A DNA stretch of 64,000 nt, taken from contig JANPWX010019815.1 of assembly GCA_024734555.1 (NCBI GenBank), forward strand, positions 1,628,359 to 1,692,358, in the 5' to 3' direction. This DNA comes from Trochalopteron elliotii. Taxonomy: Eukaryota > Chordata > Aves > Passeriformes > Leiothrichidae. Shown piece after piece: positions 1-14,106 of this stretch (within the stretch, counting starts at the first letter, position 1; every line of letters starts with the position of its first letter). A program made the translations under genes and the position numbers. Under the pieces are notes generated by a model. It searched no databases and was not told the origin of the DNA. It was given only the letters and a program-made list of their open reading frames with translations.

Positions 1-1877
1 GAGACAGGAGGTGAATTCAAAGTTGCAATGTGTGTAGATGTACAGAACATGGGGGCAGCTTTAGCAGCTGCACACTTCATGAATGTGAGAACTGAAACCC
101 AGATGTCAGGAAGGCAAGAAGAGAGATAAGCACCTGGGTGAATATTTTCACTAGCTGGATGGAGTGACATATATTCTTAATTAATTCCAGTATATATTTT
201 ACTCTGTGATGCTAATGTATTTTGATCCAAGTGTACAGAGCTGTAGGCTTGTAGTACTCTAAAATATGTTAAACTCACACTGCACAGCAATGGAAGCAGT
301 TCCGAAAACTAATGTACCATCTTGTGTTCCAGGATGACATTTAGTTATCACATTTTTTTATGGGGAGAGTCAAAATTTGTCAGAGGCAGAATCAGAGATG
401 AGAGAGTTGTAAACATATAGCATTTGCATTAAAATAGGAATGCAATAAGTATTTTCTGCTTATTGTTTTTTCCGTTTACAAATAATGGAGGACATTAAAT
501 CTTGAAATGACACATGCACTCAAGTTTTAAGGTCAGCACAGTTTTTTTTAAGGTTAGAGATGTGGTGCCAAATTTCCATTTGGAAAATAAAGGCTGCCTC
601 AGAATTGATCATGAAAACTAGGGTGACTTTTAAATCCCTTGCATAGTTCCTCTGAAAGTCTAAAACCTGCTTTTAGATCAGCATTTTCATCAGCGTGCTG
701 TTTCTGTGTACTGTACTTCCTATTTCCTTAAGCCAGGGCCCATGATATCAAATGATAAGACTTTTCAAAAAAACATTTTAAAAGAAAATGTTGGAATGTT
801 TTAATGTCTTCCAGACATTTAGTATATTTTTAGTTGACCAAACCTTTCTGTATTTTTTTATAAAAATATGTTTAAATCATGATTAAATTTTTTTAAAAAA
901 GGTAATTTAAAAACTGGCAGCATCAAGAAAGCATCTGAGAGCAACGCTGTGACAAATTATTAGAAAGAGTTGTCTTCATCAAATGAGGTCAGTTTCTGTT
1001 CCTTAATGGTAGCAGGTATTCATACTGTGATTTCTTATACTGTGGTATTCTTGGCAAACTAAAATTTTACTTGCCTTTTTGGCCAAGGTATCTCCCTTTG
1101 AATTCAGTCTAGAAGCTGTTGTTCCTGCTTTCCCTTTTAAAGTCATACCCTAGGAGAAACTGCAGTTTACAAACCTCGAAAACGTTTTGCACAATTATAC
1201 GGGGCTAGAAAATGAACTTGTTCTCTCTTCTTGTTAAAGTTAGCGCTTTTTAAATATTTGTCCTAGTAAATCTATGCCTTCTATTTCATACAGATTTTTG
1301 AGTGGACAAATACCAGATATAAGTCATCCAACACTAATCAGGCTGTTTAAGCATGGAAGATTTGTTCTCATGTATCAGGTGTTTTATTTTTAAAAAAAGT
1401 GTTCTAGAAGTAAAAACGCAGGTCTCATAATACTTTTTTTCTATTATCTGTTTTTGCAGTGGGACATTTATTTTTAAATGATCTGAGGAATAATTTTTCC
1501 CTTGAAAGAACTTCACAGAGAATTTTCACTTTCTAGAACTCCTTTATCAAGCTTTTCTGTGGCACCATTAAACACAGATAGCCACTTACATGGTCCAAAT
1601 GTTCACAGTGGTCCCACTTGCCTCCTGATAGTGTCAAGAGCTACTACATGCTCTGACATGAGATTAGTTTCCAGCACTGAACCTGAGTCACACTGAAAAC
1701 AACAAGGAAGAGAATATGTTTTAGAAAAGGCTAGTTCTGTATGGATGCTGTACAGAACAGTATTATTTTTCTTCTGTCTTTGAAAGAATACCTTCAATGG
1801 GGAGCAATGAAATGCATGAGGGTCAGAATTGTATGACCAGGTTCTATCAGGTATTCTACATGAGGAGGGTTTTATGT

Positions 1878-2511
1878 TGTCATGGTTTAGGGCAAATCTG
1901 GGAAGAAACCTCCTAGGGGGGCACTCCCTCCCCTCCCCCCAACCAGTTCAAGAAAAAGAAAACCTCCTCAGAGAGAAGTGGAAAGAACCCTGTTTATTAA
2001 ACAGGCAAAGCACTCCCTGGCACAATAAATTGAACAATACCCGATGATAAGAATTTCGTGCCGCTCTGGAGAGATGACAGATTTAGGAAAGAAGACCGTC
2101 CTGTAGGTGGTTGCTCTGTGTCAGTTCCTCTGGTGCTGGGGAGCTTTGCTGCACAGATCTTGGTGGGTTCCAGATGCAAGCCCCCACGGTGCTTCCCTGG
2201 GTCCTCAGTCCAGAGAGATTTTTAACAGTTCCAAGGGAAGGTGAAAAAAGGAAAAAAAAACAGGAAAGAAAAAAGAAAAAAAGAACAGAAGAGGGGAAAA
2301 AAAGAAAGCAAAGCATCTCCTCCTGCTGCTATCTATGCTAGCTAACTAACTACTGAAAAAAAAAAAAACAACTCTCCGTGTGTGTTGAATTTGACTCTCA
2401 AGGCCAGCCAGTGGAGGACAGTTTCTAAAAACAAACTGTGTGCCTCTCCCCTCCCCCAGCTCCCAGACTTATCAGATGATTGGGATACAAACATCATGTC
2501 ACCCCAAGACA
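1878..2511 (-). mobile_element. Solo LTR of an endogenous retrovirus
   Basis: A 634 bp block starting TG and ending CA, flanked on both sides by the same five bases TATGT (1,873-1,877 and 2,512-2,516). That is what a retroviral integration leaves after LTR-LTR recombination. The - strand reads AATAAA at 1,998-1,993, about 115 bp from its 3' end, so I orient it antisense to ADAMTS19. A purine-rich stretch (2,237-2,312) and an A run lie inside. The five-base duplication and the ccctaaaccatgaca end suggest an ERVL-like avian LTR, but the family is not certain. Confidence 0.78.
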
Positions 2512-4879
2512 TATGTTTAAAACAAAATGTACTTACCTGAAGATATTTGATGTTACGTGGGATTTTGATTTAGCAGAATGATATGACAATATACTGAAAT
2601 CAGTGCAAGCTGTTGTGTACCCATTGCAATATATTGTGGGATCGTAGTACAAATCTCATTCTCACTATTGGCCCTCATGCTCACTGTCATGATGCTAAGC
2701 ATTCCCTGGTGCTGGGAAGGAGTATGTGTGTTAAAACCTGCTCAAGCCCATTGTTCTGTTCACAGTTCATTTTGTCAGTTATTCAGTTTATATACCCTCT
2801 TTTGGGCTGAGCTGCATATGCACTTACCCTTTGCTCTGACTCAAGAAGTCATTCACACTCTTGATTAACTCAGAGATAAACATTTCCACAAGCAGTTAAT
2901 CCACTGAACTGATTCAGGCATTTGTCTAAAACTGGCTCTCCAGTCCCTCTTGGGTTCAGTCTTCTTTGCAGCAGCTCTGGTCAGCCATTCCCTATATTCC
3001 TTGCTTAGATTCACAAGTATATCACCCTTGCCCACCCTTTCTTAAGTTGCTTTAAGAAACACAGGTTTTGAAAAGAAAAATGAAAAAACTGGCTAAATAA
3101 AGATAAAAAGAGAAGAAAAAGAAAAATGAATATATGTACGTGCACAAAAGTGTAGAGATGCAAATGAATAAGATGGAGCCTTTATACTGTGTGCAAAGAT
3201 AAAGAAGTAAAAGGGCAGTCTGTGCTTTGGTTTATATATTTCCCAGTCATTGTGATGATCCATTCATTGCAGTCTTTCCTTAGGTTTTGTGTGGGAAAGC
3301 CTGAAAGACTGCCAAGCAACTTTGTCACATTGCCCACCTTTAAAAGAAATGTAATTGTAGAACATGTTGTAAATCAGAAAGCAAGTTTGAATTGTTAAAA
3401 TTACTTCCTGTGGTGTACTGCAGTGTTCACTGTCACCATCTCACCATTTAGTAGAGTAACAGAGGCTCTTGTTGGTGTACATAAACAGTTTCATGGTAGG
3501 AAGCAGGCCCAAACTCATGATTTGGGGCATGTGATAATCATTCAAAGTAAGCTGCGTATCTGTCATGTCTGTCCAGTGAATCAGTGAAAACCATATCCTC
3601 AAGATAAACTTACTTATGCATGTATTTAGTAGGAGCTAAAGCTCAGAGTAGTAGTGTAAAGTAGGAGCTTAGCTCTTATGCTAAGCTTGAAACCTACTGC
3701 TGGCTCTTTAAGCAACAAACCTTACCTTTATTAGGTAAGCCTCATTCAGTTTTGTTGCCGAGTAAGTGAGGTGTCTTCAAAGTCACATCTTACTTGATTG
3801 TATACAGCAGTTCCATGAAGGTTTCAATAAGGCATTCTTAACATTTACCCAGGTGATTTAAGGACTGAAAGTCTTTATTGTGTAAGTCCTAAAAATAGAC
3901 ATTTCTACTTCTGTTCAAATGTTTAATTTATAAATTTAGATTAAGATTCTTACTAATTTTCTGTGCCGTGTAAAACAAACATCCAGGAAAGTTGCTCATG
4001 AAAATTATACCATGAGGAAGTTAAAGTAAACTGTTTCAATTTCTTAGAAGATTGAGTTACTACTTAGAAATGTTGCAATTAGTTTTCCTTTCACGTTCAT
4101 AGCATGAGAAAATATGAAATGAAGAAGATTTTTATTGCATGAAACTTCATATCCAATTTTTCGTATTTTCTCCTGAGTAGAATCATTTAGGACCTCTTCA
4201 ACACTAATTATATACAAACTATTCAAGTTGGGTTGTTTCTTTTTCTCTTTCTAGATTGCAGAAAGAAGGTTGAATGAGGAGAAAAGGAAGTTGTGATGAC
4301 TTCTTCAAATTTATGACTTTCTGCTTTTCATTTAACACTGTGCAGTTTTCTTTTCCATCTGTGTCTTTTCCTCTTCACGCATATTTTTATGGACAAGTTT
4401 TCCACTTGGTGATGTTGCCTTTAAAAACAAAAGAGGCAATTAAAAGATTTTAAAAGTATACTGATGATAGTCAGTGACCATGTTACAATATGTTATGGCA
4501 TTAAATATTTTTCTTTACATTTTTAAGGGTTTTTATGTGTGGCTTATAAGTAGGAAAAGAAGACATGGGAATTATGTGTCAGTTTTTACACTAGAAGAAA
4601 GTATCCTTGAGTTTGGAGCTGCCTTGCTTCATAAAATGTTTGGAATAGTGGTAGCCTGCATATGCTTTTGTATGGTTTGAAGCATTCTGGATAGCTTAGT
4701 GTAAAACTGACGACAAGAATTGTTCACAGATATCAAGGTACTGAAAAGGAAGTGAAAAGACAAGATGGAAGTATAGACAAAGTAATGCATATTAAGAAAA
4801 ATACTAGTCTTTAGCCTGTGTGTGTGAAGTCATGGGCTTTGCTGCCACTGAGGAAAGAGATCTGAAAATTCCAGTACTG

Positions 4880-5450
4880 TTAGGGTTGGACGGGACTTCT
4901 GGAGATCATCCAGTCCAATTCCCCTGCAAAGGCAGGTTCACCTAGAGGAGGTGAAAAAGAAACACGTCTGGGTGGGGTTGAATGTCTCCAGAAAGGGAGA
5001 CTCCATGACCTCCCTGTGCAGCCTGTTCCAGTTCCTTGACATCCTCAATGTAAAGAAGTTATCCCTCATGTTGAGGTGAAATTTCTTGTGTTTTGGTTAT
5101 GGCCATTGCTCCTTGTCCTGTCACTGGGCACCATGGAAAATAGTCTGGCACCATCCGCTTGGCACCTGCCTTTAAGGTATATATTCACTAATGAGATTCC
5201 CTCTCAGTCTTCTCTGGGCTTAACAGGCCCAGCTCCTTCAGTCTCTCGTCGTAAGAGAGGTGCTCCAGATCACAAGTCACCTCTGTGTCCTCCACTGGAC
5301 CCTCTGCAGTAGCTCCTTGTCTTTCTTGGGGCCCAGGACTGCACATGGCACTCCAGATGTGGCCACACTAGAGCTGAGTAGAGGGGCAGGATCACTTCAC
5401 TCAGCCTGCTGGCAATGCTCTTCCCAGTGTACCCAGGATACCACTGGTCC
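4880..5450 (-). mobile_element. CR1 LINE 3' fragment
   Basis: About 570 bp matching the familiar avian CR1 3' region in reverse. It contains ggttggacgggacttctgg, gcagcctgttccagttcctt, ccttgtcctgtcactgg and agaggtgctccag, in the order expected for the reverse complement of a CR1 3' end. It is 5'-truncated and much mutated. No target duplication was identified. Confidence 0.85.
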
Positions 5451-7971
5451 TCATGATCAGCTGAGGAAGCTGAATGTTAGGACTGACTAGGAAAGAAAGA
5501 AAACCACAGAAAAACAATTCTGTTGGTCTTCCGTTAACCCATGTTACAATAGTCCTTTGTGGCTAAATTCACTAGATCTCAGTTGATCATTGCAATTGCT
5601 GACAGGGGTCTAGGAGGGCATGAATGACTTTGAATGGATGAATAGAGATTTGTATTTGAGTTAGAATACCCCTCTGCAATCCTCATATAAAGAGAAATAT
5701 GTACTGTTGTAGGCAACTACACTCTGGAGTTATTTGTCATGACACGTTATGGACCCAAGTAGTTGCAGGTAAGAAGGAATACCCAAATTCAGAGAATACG
5801 TGACTGTTAAAGTCGGCAGTACTGATGCAGTTAGCCTTTAGCTCAGGACATCCCTACATTCCTCATCAGCAAAGGCCAGGAATGAGCAGTGGGGAAAATT
5901 TACTTATTGTCTCCTCTGTGTATTCATCTTTGAAGAAGTGTTTTCCATGTGGGCTGCATTTTAGGAGAAAATTAGTATCTTCCAGCACTTTTGCCATCCC
6001 ATCCCCGTAAGAGCATCTTAGTGGCCTGTGTACTCTTCAGACATTGCAAGAACTAATAACCTAAAACTGTGTAAACACACATTCAAAATTTGTTCTTGCA
6101 GTCATGCCATACATACATGCTCTCCATTTTTGGTCTTTTTCCCTGCTATAAGGATTAAAGTGCAGCAGTTTGTTTCAAGGTATGAGAGTGAGTTTAGTCT
6201 ATTCTGAAACATAAAATCACATACTTAGTAGTACATATAAGTTAGTGTAGTTATTGATGTTCTCCTAAAAGTATGGATTTTCTAAGATATATAAATCATA
6301 GAATAAAAAAAGACACAAATAAAATTTATGCTACATTTGAGAATAATGCAAAAGATGCTGATTTGGTTGTATCCCGTTATTTTTTCTGATGTCTTGCAGT
6401 GATGTGTGTTTGTGAAAATACAACACACACACACAGGTATAGATTATATCTTTCACTTTAAAAGAGAAAAATGAATATTCCTGGGCTTTGCATTTTGTGT
6501 TTGAGAGTTCTGATTGTTAACTGTCTTGTTTTGATTACTACTGTGGTTAAGAGGTGATGATTCACAGACAACTGATAAAACTTGTTTTTACTGGAAGTCA
6601 TCTGTGACTCTCTTCAGAACAGCTTGTGCTAATTAGACTTTGAAGTGTCAGCTTGGTGGAAAACTTTTTTCTCCTGCTTTTTAAGAAAACCATCTGGTCT
6701 GCTAAAAAAAAAAATCTTAGATTAGTAAGCAAGTGCACTTAGATAGTATTTTTTATGCTGACAAGCCCATTAATTTGCCAGTTCATTTTAAATACTTTAA
6801 AAAATATTTTTTCCTGTAAAATATTTATTTGTGAATCAAGACCAGATTGGGCATTAAATTATGTTTCTGTTGTAGTGGCTTGTGAGTTTTGTGCACCACT
6901 GATCAGTCAAATGAAGACTGTACTATTGGAAGTTCTGAACAAACACATAGCCAATATCATGACAAAATAACTTCATTGTGTTGTGAAGCCAAGGAAGTTC
7001 AGAGGAAAAGAAATTTAAGTGGGAAAAGTGAGTAATTTGGGTGGTTAGACTTCCAGAATATTAACTCTATTTTTACAGTGCTCACTGTAAAAGGAAAATA
7101 AACATTTTCTAGCCTTTTAGAATGTAGTATTACAGTCATACCTACATGTTTTATGGTCACTGTAAGGAAGACCAATGTTTGTAAGTTTGACTGCATGTCT
7201 CTTACTGTGTTTCTGTTTGGGGTTTTCCTACTGTGCAGTTTTGGTTCCTGGTGGCAATGCTGACAGTAGCCTTTCTAACATAGGTAGTGGGTTTATATTA
7301 CAGGCAGCTGGCCATGAATGAGTAGGTAAAGCTAACAGACTTGTTCAGATACTTTAGCTGATGAAGTGTTAAGTGTAACATCCCTGTCTAGCACTTTTCA
7401 ACAGAAAGGGTGTAGAAGTACATCTAATTTGAAAGGGTAAATAGGTTGGTGATTTGATGAAGATAGTCATTAAAAAACAAGAAAATTTGTCATAGTTTGT
7501 AGAATGAAACACCCATGTATATGGTGTCACTAATAGCAGGAGTAATAAACTACTGCTATGATTTGGGGAAAAGTTCCCCTTTTTTTGAAGCAGCATTTAT
7601 TTCATTTGGATATTTATGTGTTTGATAAGAAAATGTAATCTCTTATGTGGTTCTTCTCAGGCACAAAGCTACAGCTTTACTCTTTTAATTCATGTGGCAT
7701 GTATTTTCTTCTGAATTAACATGGCAAAAAGTTACCCACAGAGGGAAGTAATCTGAATTGTTTGTTTCAAAATGTAGGTTTTTATAGTTAAATAATCGTA
7801 TCCTTCCTTACATTGTCAGTGAGATGAAGTTACTGATTTCTAGCCAATACTTTTCAGTGTTTAACACTTTAAGTGTTTTAATTTGAAACTGTGTTGAGGC
7901 TGTGGGGTTCACTAGGAATATCTTAATCATAACAAGGGAGCAATTGTCCATTGATTTCTTGTTATTTTGGG

Positions 7972-8045
7972 GTGGGTTTTTTCCTTGGTTGTTTTTTTGT
8001 TTTGGTTTTTTGGTTTTGTTTGTGTTTTTTTGGTTTTGTTTTTAA
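7972..8045. repeat. T/G-rich low-complexity run
   Basis: A stretch made almost only of T and G (runs such as ggttttttggttttg). It forces a shadow frame of F, G, V, C and L that has no coding meaning. A similar run lies at 44,191-44,237. Confidence 0.7.
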
Positions 8046-11026
8046 TGTGGATTTAAAAAATCCTTGGAGCAATTCCAACTGTGTTAATAAACCACAGGAA
8101 GCAGCAGTGTACATAAATATATTTAGAAAAGAAATTCTGTCTCTTGCCTAATGTACAGACAAGAGTAGCTGCTTACTGAAGTCAGTTTTTTTGTCGCTAC
8201 ATGTGAAATTCATAATCAAAGACGTGAGACTAGTTCACAGCTAGTAGTTGGCTGATTTACAGCCAGTAGTTGCTGTTCCATGTGGCTTGCACATATGAGG
8301 CTGAATTTGTTTAATAGGGGAGGTCATAAAGCAGTGATTGCTTTTGATGCTTTCAGACATTTCTAGAATCAGCAATCTAATTTAATCTCAATGAAATTTT
8401 TATCTTATGTTTTGTTTGCCAATCTTATAAAGTTCAAGCATAATCAATTTTCTTCAAAGAATTCCAAGTATGAAAATATTTTTGGTGATCTGTGAGGATA
8501 TGTATATGAGCATTACTTGAGTACTATATGAGTATTATATGATCAATATATGAGTATTATTGAAAATTCCTAATAATGCTGACTGCCTCTTTTGCATAAT
8601 AGGTGTGAAACTTGAAACGTTTTTAATTCTTTGGAGTAAATGGGTGGGCAATTAGAATAGACAGCAACTGGTAGTATTCATGTTGTTGCATGGAAAACCT
8701 GCCATTTTAGAGGTCAGAAGAAGGTTAGGGGACTCCTTTTCCCTTGAGAAAGCTAGAGATTATCACAGAGTTTTCTGTTAGTACTGAGTACTGCCAGGAA
8801 GAGGGAGGTTTGGGAATTCTCTTCCTGTAGATTCCAGCAAGTAAGTTTTATCCAACTGAGACTAGCCATTGACACTGTCATGACTGAGCTCCAGATGGCA
8901 ACTATACACCACATAGCTGGTTGCTCTCTTCCCACACAGTGGAATGGGAGGAGAGAATTGCAAGGATAAGAGTGAGAAAAGCAATGGGTTCAGATAAAAA
9001 TATTTTCCTAACTGAAATAAATTAACAGTAATAATGATAAAGCCTGGCCAGTCCCTGAGCATCAACCCCCTGGCAGCCTCCTGCCTAGTCTTTTTGACGA
9101 ACACAGTGCTTCAGGGTGTGGAAATCCTGCTTAGCTGGGGTCATCTGTGCTGGCTGTGCCCTTGCCAGTGTCTTGCCCAGCCCCAGCTCTCTTGGTAGTG
9201 AGGTGGTGCCAGGAAGAGGAGAGGCCTTGAATCTGTGTAAAAACTGCTCAGCATCAAGTTGCACTTCCCTGTGTTGCCCTCACTGTTTTCACACAAACTC
9301 AAAACATAGTTCCTTGCCTGCTACTGTGAGAGCAATTAACTCTTTATCACAGCCAAAACCAGCACAGCAAGAAAAGGATTTATGAATGTTTTGCATTATA
9401 ATGAAGGATCGCTCCCAGCACTTCATATTACTGTACTCGGTTTTGTCTATGGCAAGAAAGATTTTTCTATTTTTTTTGGACCAATGTTTCAAGTTCACTG
9501 AGGATGGCTGAAGTCAGGACCCTGATGTTCACTTCTTCTGATATTGTTACCAGCTGTACTACAAGCTCCAGTATTAAAGGTCTTTCTGTCTTTTTCAGTT
9601 GGGTCAACAAATCTTAAAAGAAGACGCATATAATTGTGGAACTACAAGGCACAAAATAATTTCAGAAATATGCTTGTTTTTATTTCAGCCATTGCAGCAT
9701 AACATTTTTGAAATAAAACATTGCATTTCAGAGCATTTCTTCTCTGCTTTTTTATTCAAGGTAGTATAAGTGATACCTATATTTAGCATGAGATCTCATT
9801 CAAAGGACTACATTTTCTTTTTTTCTTTGACCAAATTTTTCTTTTTCTTCCGTATCCCAGATGGCTATTCCCTATTTTGGAAACAAATAGTAAAAGTTGA
9901 AATGCTCTGCCTTGTTCAAATGTAATTTGTCGTTGTTTTGTACAGTCCTGGACAACATTTTTTGTCATAAGTTGTGTCCAAAAGCTTTCAGCCAGTTCTT
10001 TTGAGGGCAACACTCAAAAGTTGGCAGAATAGTGGTGGGGTTACTACTACTTATGGATGAAGCATTGTGCTCACAGACTGACAGATACTTGGACTGAAAG
10101 AAGAATGACTTATTTTATTAACTTGGAATGATAATTATGACTAAATTTCAAATACTGTCAAACATTTCAAACTTGACCTTTACATGCAAATATCCAGCAA
10201 ACATGCTGAACCGGAGGGCACCGTTCCATTGAAAGGAAGTTCCTGGGAAGAAGGCCAAACACTTGAAACAGTGTTTTGATTGCTTACTCCAAATTTTCAA
10301 ATGATGAGCAACGACAACCGTCCCTGCTAAATGTGTTTGTGGTCTGAAAAATTTACCATTACTCAAACTAAGCTTCACGTTCCTCAAGCTTTTACGGTTA
10401 CAGATGCTCAACTTTTAAGAAGCTGAACTTGAACTCAAAACCCTACCATTAAGGCTTCATAGGGTTTTTTGAAAACTAAGGTATAATGTAGTAAAGACAT
10501 TATAGCCTCTACAATAAATACGTTTGACAGGCTGCAGTCTCCTGTGAACTCTTCTGGGATATCTGAGTCTTCTAAACATTTTTAAAAACCACCAACATGC
10601 TGAACACTTTATGAGTACTCAGTAGTGATAAATATAGGGGCATAAGCTCTCTGCTTTGCACACTGTTCTTCTAAGTCTGTCAGAGGCAATACCTGTTCAA
10701 ACTTGTGTCCTATTATTGTAGACATTTATTTTCCTTTATAGCAGTACTAACATTCATACATGTGTTCTATCACATCTCATTAAGGTACCGAGCAATGCTT
10801 TTAAAGAATGCATTTCCTGTACATTGCAGTCCATGTAATCATTACTGTGAGATACTATTATCACTGGTTGCAAATTGAGTGAGTAAACCTTTTTCAGATA
10901 TCTCTTTATATACTTGGATGGCTCTGACCACAACAAGGTTTCACTCTTGTTTGGGTCTAATCATACTGTAATACATAAAGTTAGTAATAACAAAAAATAA
11001 TTAAATGTGGTGGTTTTGTTTCCTAG

Positions 11027-11132
11027 GTATAGCATACCTGAGTGGAATGTGCAGTGAAAAACGAAAATGTATAATTGCAGAGGACAATGGTCTGAATCTG
11101 GCTTTTACAATTGCCCATGAAATGGGTCACAA
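11027..11132 (+). CDS. ADAMTS19: ADAMTS19 exon, catalytic domain with zinc site
   Basis: 106 bp, bordered by tttcctag and gtaagt. It starts with two bases of a split Gly codon and ends with two bases of the Asn in the zinc motif. It encodes the Cys pair MCSEKRKC and the core HEMGH. The motif HExxHxxGxxHD is completed in the next exon at 29,003: His, Glu and the second His sit here, the third His and the Asp there. This is the catalytic centre of a reprolysin (M12B) protease; the Glu is the general base. All key residues are intact. Confidence 0.92.
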
Positions 11133-13381
11133 GTAAGTATGTGGATATTAAAGCCTAATATTCGTTTGCATATAATACTAATATAGTTTGAATTAATTTG
11201 ATTTTATACTTCAATTTTTACATTCTTTCTGTTAGGAGGGGATTTAAATTAAATCAAAAACTCAGAAAATAGTGTTTCTGTTAATAATAACAACACCAAC
11301 AACAACATATATTGATATATTGTATGTAGCTTACGAAAATGTTTGTGACTTGAAGTAATAAAAAGTCTTTATAGCTACAAAATAAATAGATTAACTGGAA
11401 AGACTGCCATTGTCTAGGGAAAAACAGGTGCCCCAAGATTTTTTTCTTTGCTGACTATGGTATTGTGTAACAGATCCAACTTTTAACAATTGTTGCCAAA
11501 AAACATTTTAATGAGATCACAAGTTGGAAGCGCTCTTATTTAATTTGGCTTTCTCAGCATAGCTCCCATTAAAGTATAGAATAGTCATTGATCATTACAA
11601 TGCTGATATTATTTTTCATCTTAGAAGAAGAAAAGAATGGCAAAATGGAAGATGAAGGTAACTGTCTTCCACAATTGGGCGGAATGTTTTCACTCATTCA
11701 ATGTCAAATATTTTTACCCAAAGTGAAAGATTCTTATTTTGCAATAATAAAATCTGTTAATAAGAGTTGAACTTCATTCTTGGCTTTACTACTCATAAAG
11801 AAAAAGAAATAGAAAATGTCTTCTTTTTAATGGAAATAAAAAGGAGGTATGTATTCCTCTGTCATTTTTTTCTGCAGTGTCTGTGCCAGGTATTTGTATT
11901 TGTATTATAATGTCAGTTTCAGAGTGACAACAGAGAGGGATGTTTTGCTCAATGTGTGATTAAGGATCTTGGAAAAAACACTTTGAATTAAAAGTGACTT
12001 GGTTTAAATTTGATCAGAGATTTCTAAGAATGGACATCCTAGCATCTAATGTTGAAACATGAAGTTAATTGCAAGAAAAAACTGGAAATTAAGATATTTG
12101 TATTGATTTTTTTTTTCTGGATGCAAAATAAGCAAATACAGAGCAATTATTTAAAAAGACTGACATGAGTATAAGTTGCTGCATGAAGTTGATCTTTTCT
12201 GGTTTTTCTCCATTTTTGCATTTTCATAACTACAGAAAAAAACTGGTTAATATAAGCCTGCCTGCTTGCATGATAGTTGCAATAAAGGAAAGACCCAAAA
12301 AGGAATACTTACTTGTGTTTTGTAGCTACATATAATTCTATTTTTGCTGTATATTGGAAGAGGGAATGGGTAGAGGAAGGATTATTTTCTGTAAACTCAT
12401 TCCTGTGATAGTAAACCAAGAATAAGAGGAAAGAAACAACCACTGAATATGACCTGTAGATAGGTTCACTGGTAGAGTAAATCGGAAAATTGTTTGAGAC
12501 AGGTACAAGTGCTGCTTTATGCCCAACACAATAAAAGTATTTTTAGAGAATAGAAGCCTTTGCTGCAAAATTACTGAGACATCTCAATCGACAAGAAATA
12601 TAACATCTTACGCTCCCTGAAAAATGGTGATGCATAACATTCTTGCAAAGTTATGGGTGGTGTGTTGGTTGTGCAATAACAAATGTGCAAATGTGGGATA
12701 TGGATCTTTAAAAGTTTATGTGGTTACATAGTGGTAAAGTTTTTGTCTTGTAGCAGTCAGTCAAACCTATCTTTGACTTCCTAAGGTCTTCTAGATGCCA
12801 AGCAGTACAGGAAACAGGGTAGACAGGGAAGCTCACTGTTGCTGCTAGCAATTTTTCCAAGACTGCAGCACAGGTCAGGCTCTGTAAATTTGTTTGTGAA
12901 CTTGGAATATCTTCATGGCTTTACACTGCTGTTGCACTGTGAAAGAGAAAGGAGTTTGCATGAACTTCCTGCAGGAACATGAAACTTATATTGCTGATAT
13001 ATAAATCCCGGGGGAAAAAAGTTACAAGGCTACATATGAAATTTCTGAGCTTTCAAATCCTTTCATACTAATTCAAGTAAACTTGGAAAAACAAATCCTG
13101 ATGGTATCCCAACCATCATATTCTCACAGAAGTAATGGCATTTGGATGTCCTTAGAGACATCTTCACAAATTCTGTGTGTGTAATGTAATAGATATTTTT
13201 AAGAAGTGGAAATAAAGAATAAATCAAATTTTGGGTCAGTATAAAAGACAGGATGTTGATTTAACTAGACATTTCTTCAAGAAATCTTCAAACTAATGAA
13301 GGTTGGTAACAAACCACATAGTTTATAGGACTACCACAAAAATGAAAGAATAGGTAGCCAGACATGTATGAGTGGCTGCCA

Positions 13382-13436
13382 CAAAAACAAAAAAAAACAA
13401 AAAAAAAAAAACCCAAAAACCCCAGAAAACAAACAA
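13382..13436. repeat. A-rich low-complexity run
   Basis: Runs of A broken by single C and short ccc groups, just upstream of the provirus. It is not adjacent to a recognisable processed gene copy, so I do not read it as a retrogene tail. Confidence 0.6.
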
Positions 13437-13664
13437 AACAGGAGCATCTCCCAGTGCAAAAGATGCTGAGGCATAGAGGCATAGATCTCTGCTTCATGAT
13501 GGAGTCAGAGTCTTAGCTGTCACAATCTGAAATAGAGTGATCATGTGCCATGGGGTATAAGCTGAAATTTTAGAGACATTTGTTTTTTCTGCATGAATGT
13601 CTGTGTTTGCCAGCCAGGTCCTGGAAATTGCATAGAAGATATTAGAAGTAGTTGAACCTTTATG

Positions 13665-13670
13665 AAGAGA
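13665..13670. repeat. Target-site duplication, left copy (AAGAGA)
   Basis: Six bases directly left of the 3' LTR of the provirus, identical to the six bases right of its 5' LTR at 18,169-18,174. A 6 bp duplication is usual for class II (alpha/betaretrovirus-like) integrases. Confidence 0.85.
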
Positions 13671-14106
13671 TGTTGCAGTTCCTTTTGTGGAGGGGTGGTA
13701 ATGCCGGCTTGCAGTTCCCCAGACCACAGAAACAGTCTGTGTGGGTCCCTCAGCTCAGCAGGCTGTGCGTGGGTTCAGGCTTGGAAGAAGGAAGCATGCT
13801 CTCTCTCGGGTTAATAAGGATGTTTATTCAGTGCAGTCCATGTGGCAGAGGCTTTGCCAGAGCCCCTGTCCCCACATGGAGGAGCATGGAGAGAGAGAGA
13901 ATGTGGGCCTCGTGTCTCCTTCTCCCAGCTCGGGGGCTGGGCGGGGAAACACTGTGACCCAATGGGGAAGGGAAGGGAAGGGGAGGGGTTACCTCAGGAG
14001 GAACCACCGGGGTCATCAGGGGTAGGGGGGTGAAAGGGACATACCAAGTACAGACGAAATACAAACACAAATACAAATTCAAAAACCTGAAACTCGCGTC
14101 GCTACA
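13671..14106 (-). repeat. 3' LTR of ERV copy 1
   Basis: 436 bp, TG to CA ends. AATAAA on the - strand at 13,828-13,823. Compared by eye with the 5' LTR it shows about 13 substitutions and one 5 bp repeat-unit difference (an extra aaggg), roughly 3 percent. It is also clearly related to the LTR at 61,998-62,436, with the shared core gtttattcagtg around the polyadenylation signal. Confidence 0.9.

Larger units (their letters stand above)
1..11026 (+). other. Upstream intron of ADAMTS19 (3' part), no exon seen
   Basis: About 11 kb of AT-rich sequence with no frame resembling an ADAMTS exon. It holds the solo LTR at 1,878-2,511, a CR1 tail near 4,880-5,450, a short CA run at 6,421-6,436 and a T/G-rich run at 7,972-8,045. 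It ends in a usable acceptor (tttcctag). I see nothing else I can name. That it is intronic is inferred from the phase of the next exon. Confidence 0.7.

Noticed and set aside
2083..2341. Lys/Arg-rich and Phe/Leu-rich frames inside the solo LTR
   Set aside because: They come from a purine-rich tract of the LTR; no coding sign.
7951..8151. A 66-codon frame with an F/G/V/C/L-rich, membrane-like start
   Set aside because: It is produced by the T/G low-complexity run and is not a signal or membrane segment.
13382..13436. A-rich run as the tail of a processed retrogene
   Set aside because: No gene-like sequence is adjacent on either strand, and no flanking duplication was seen.
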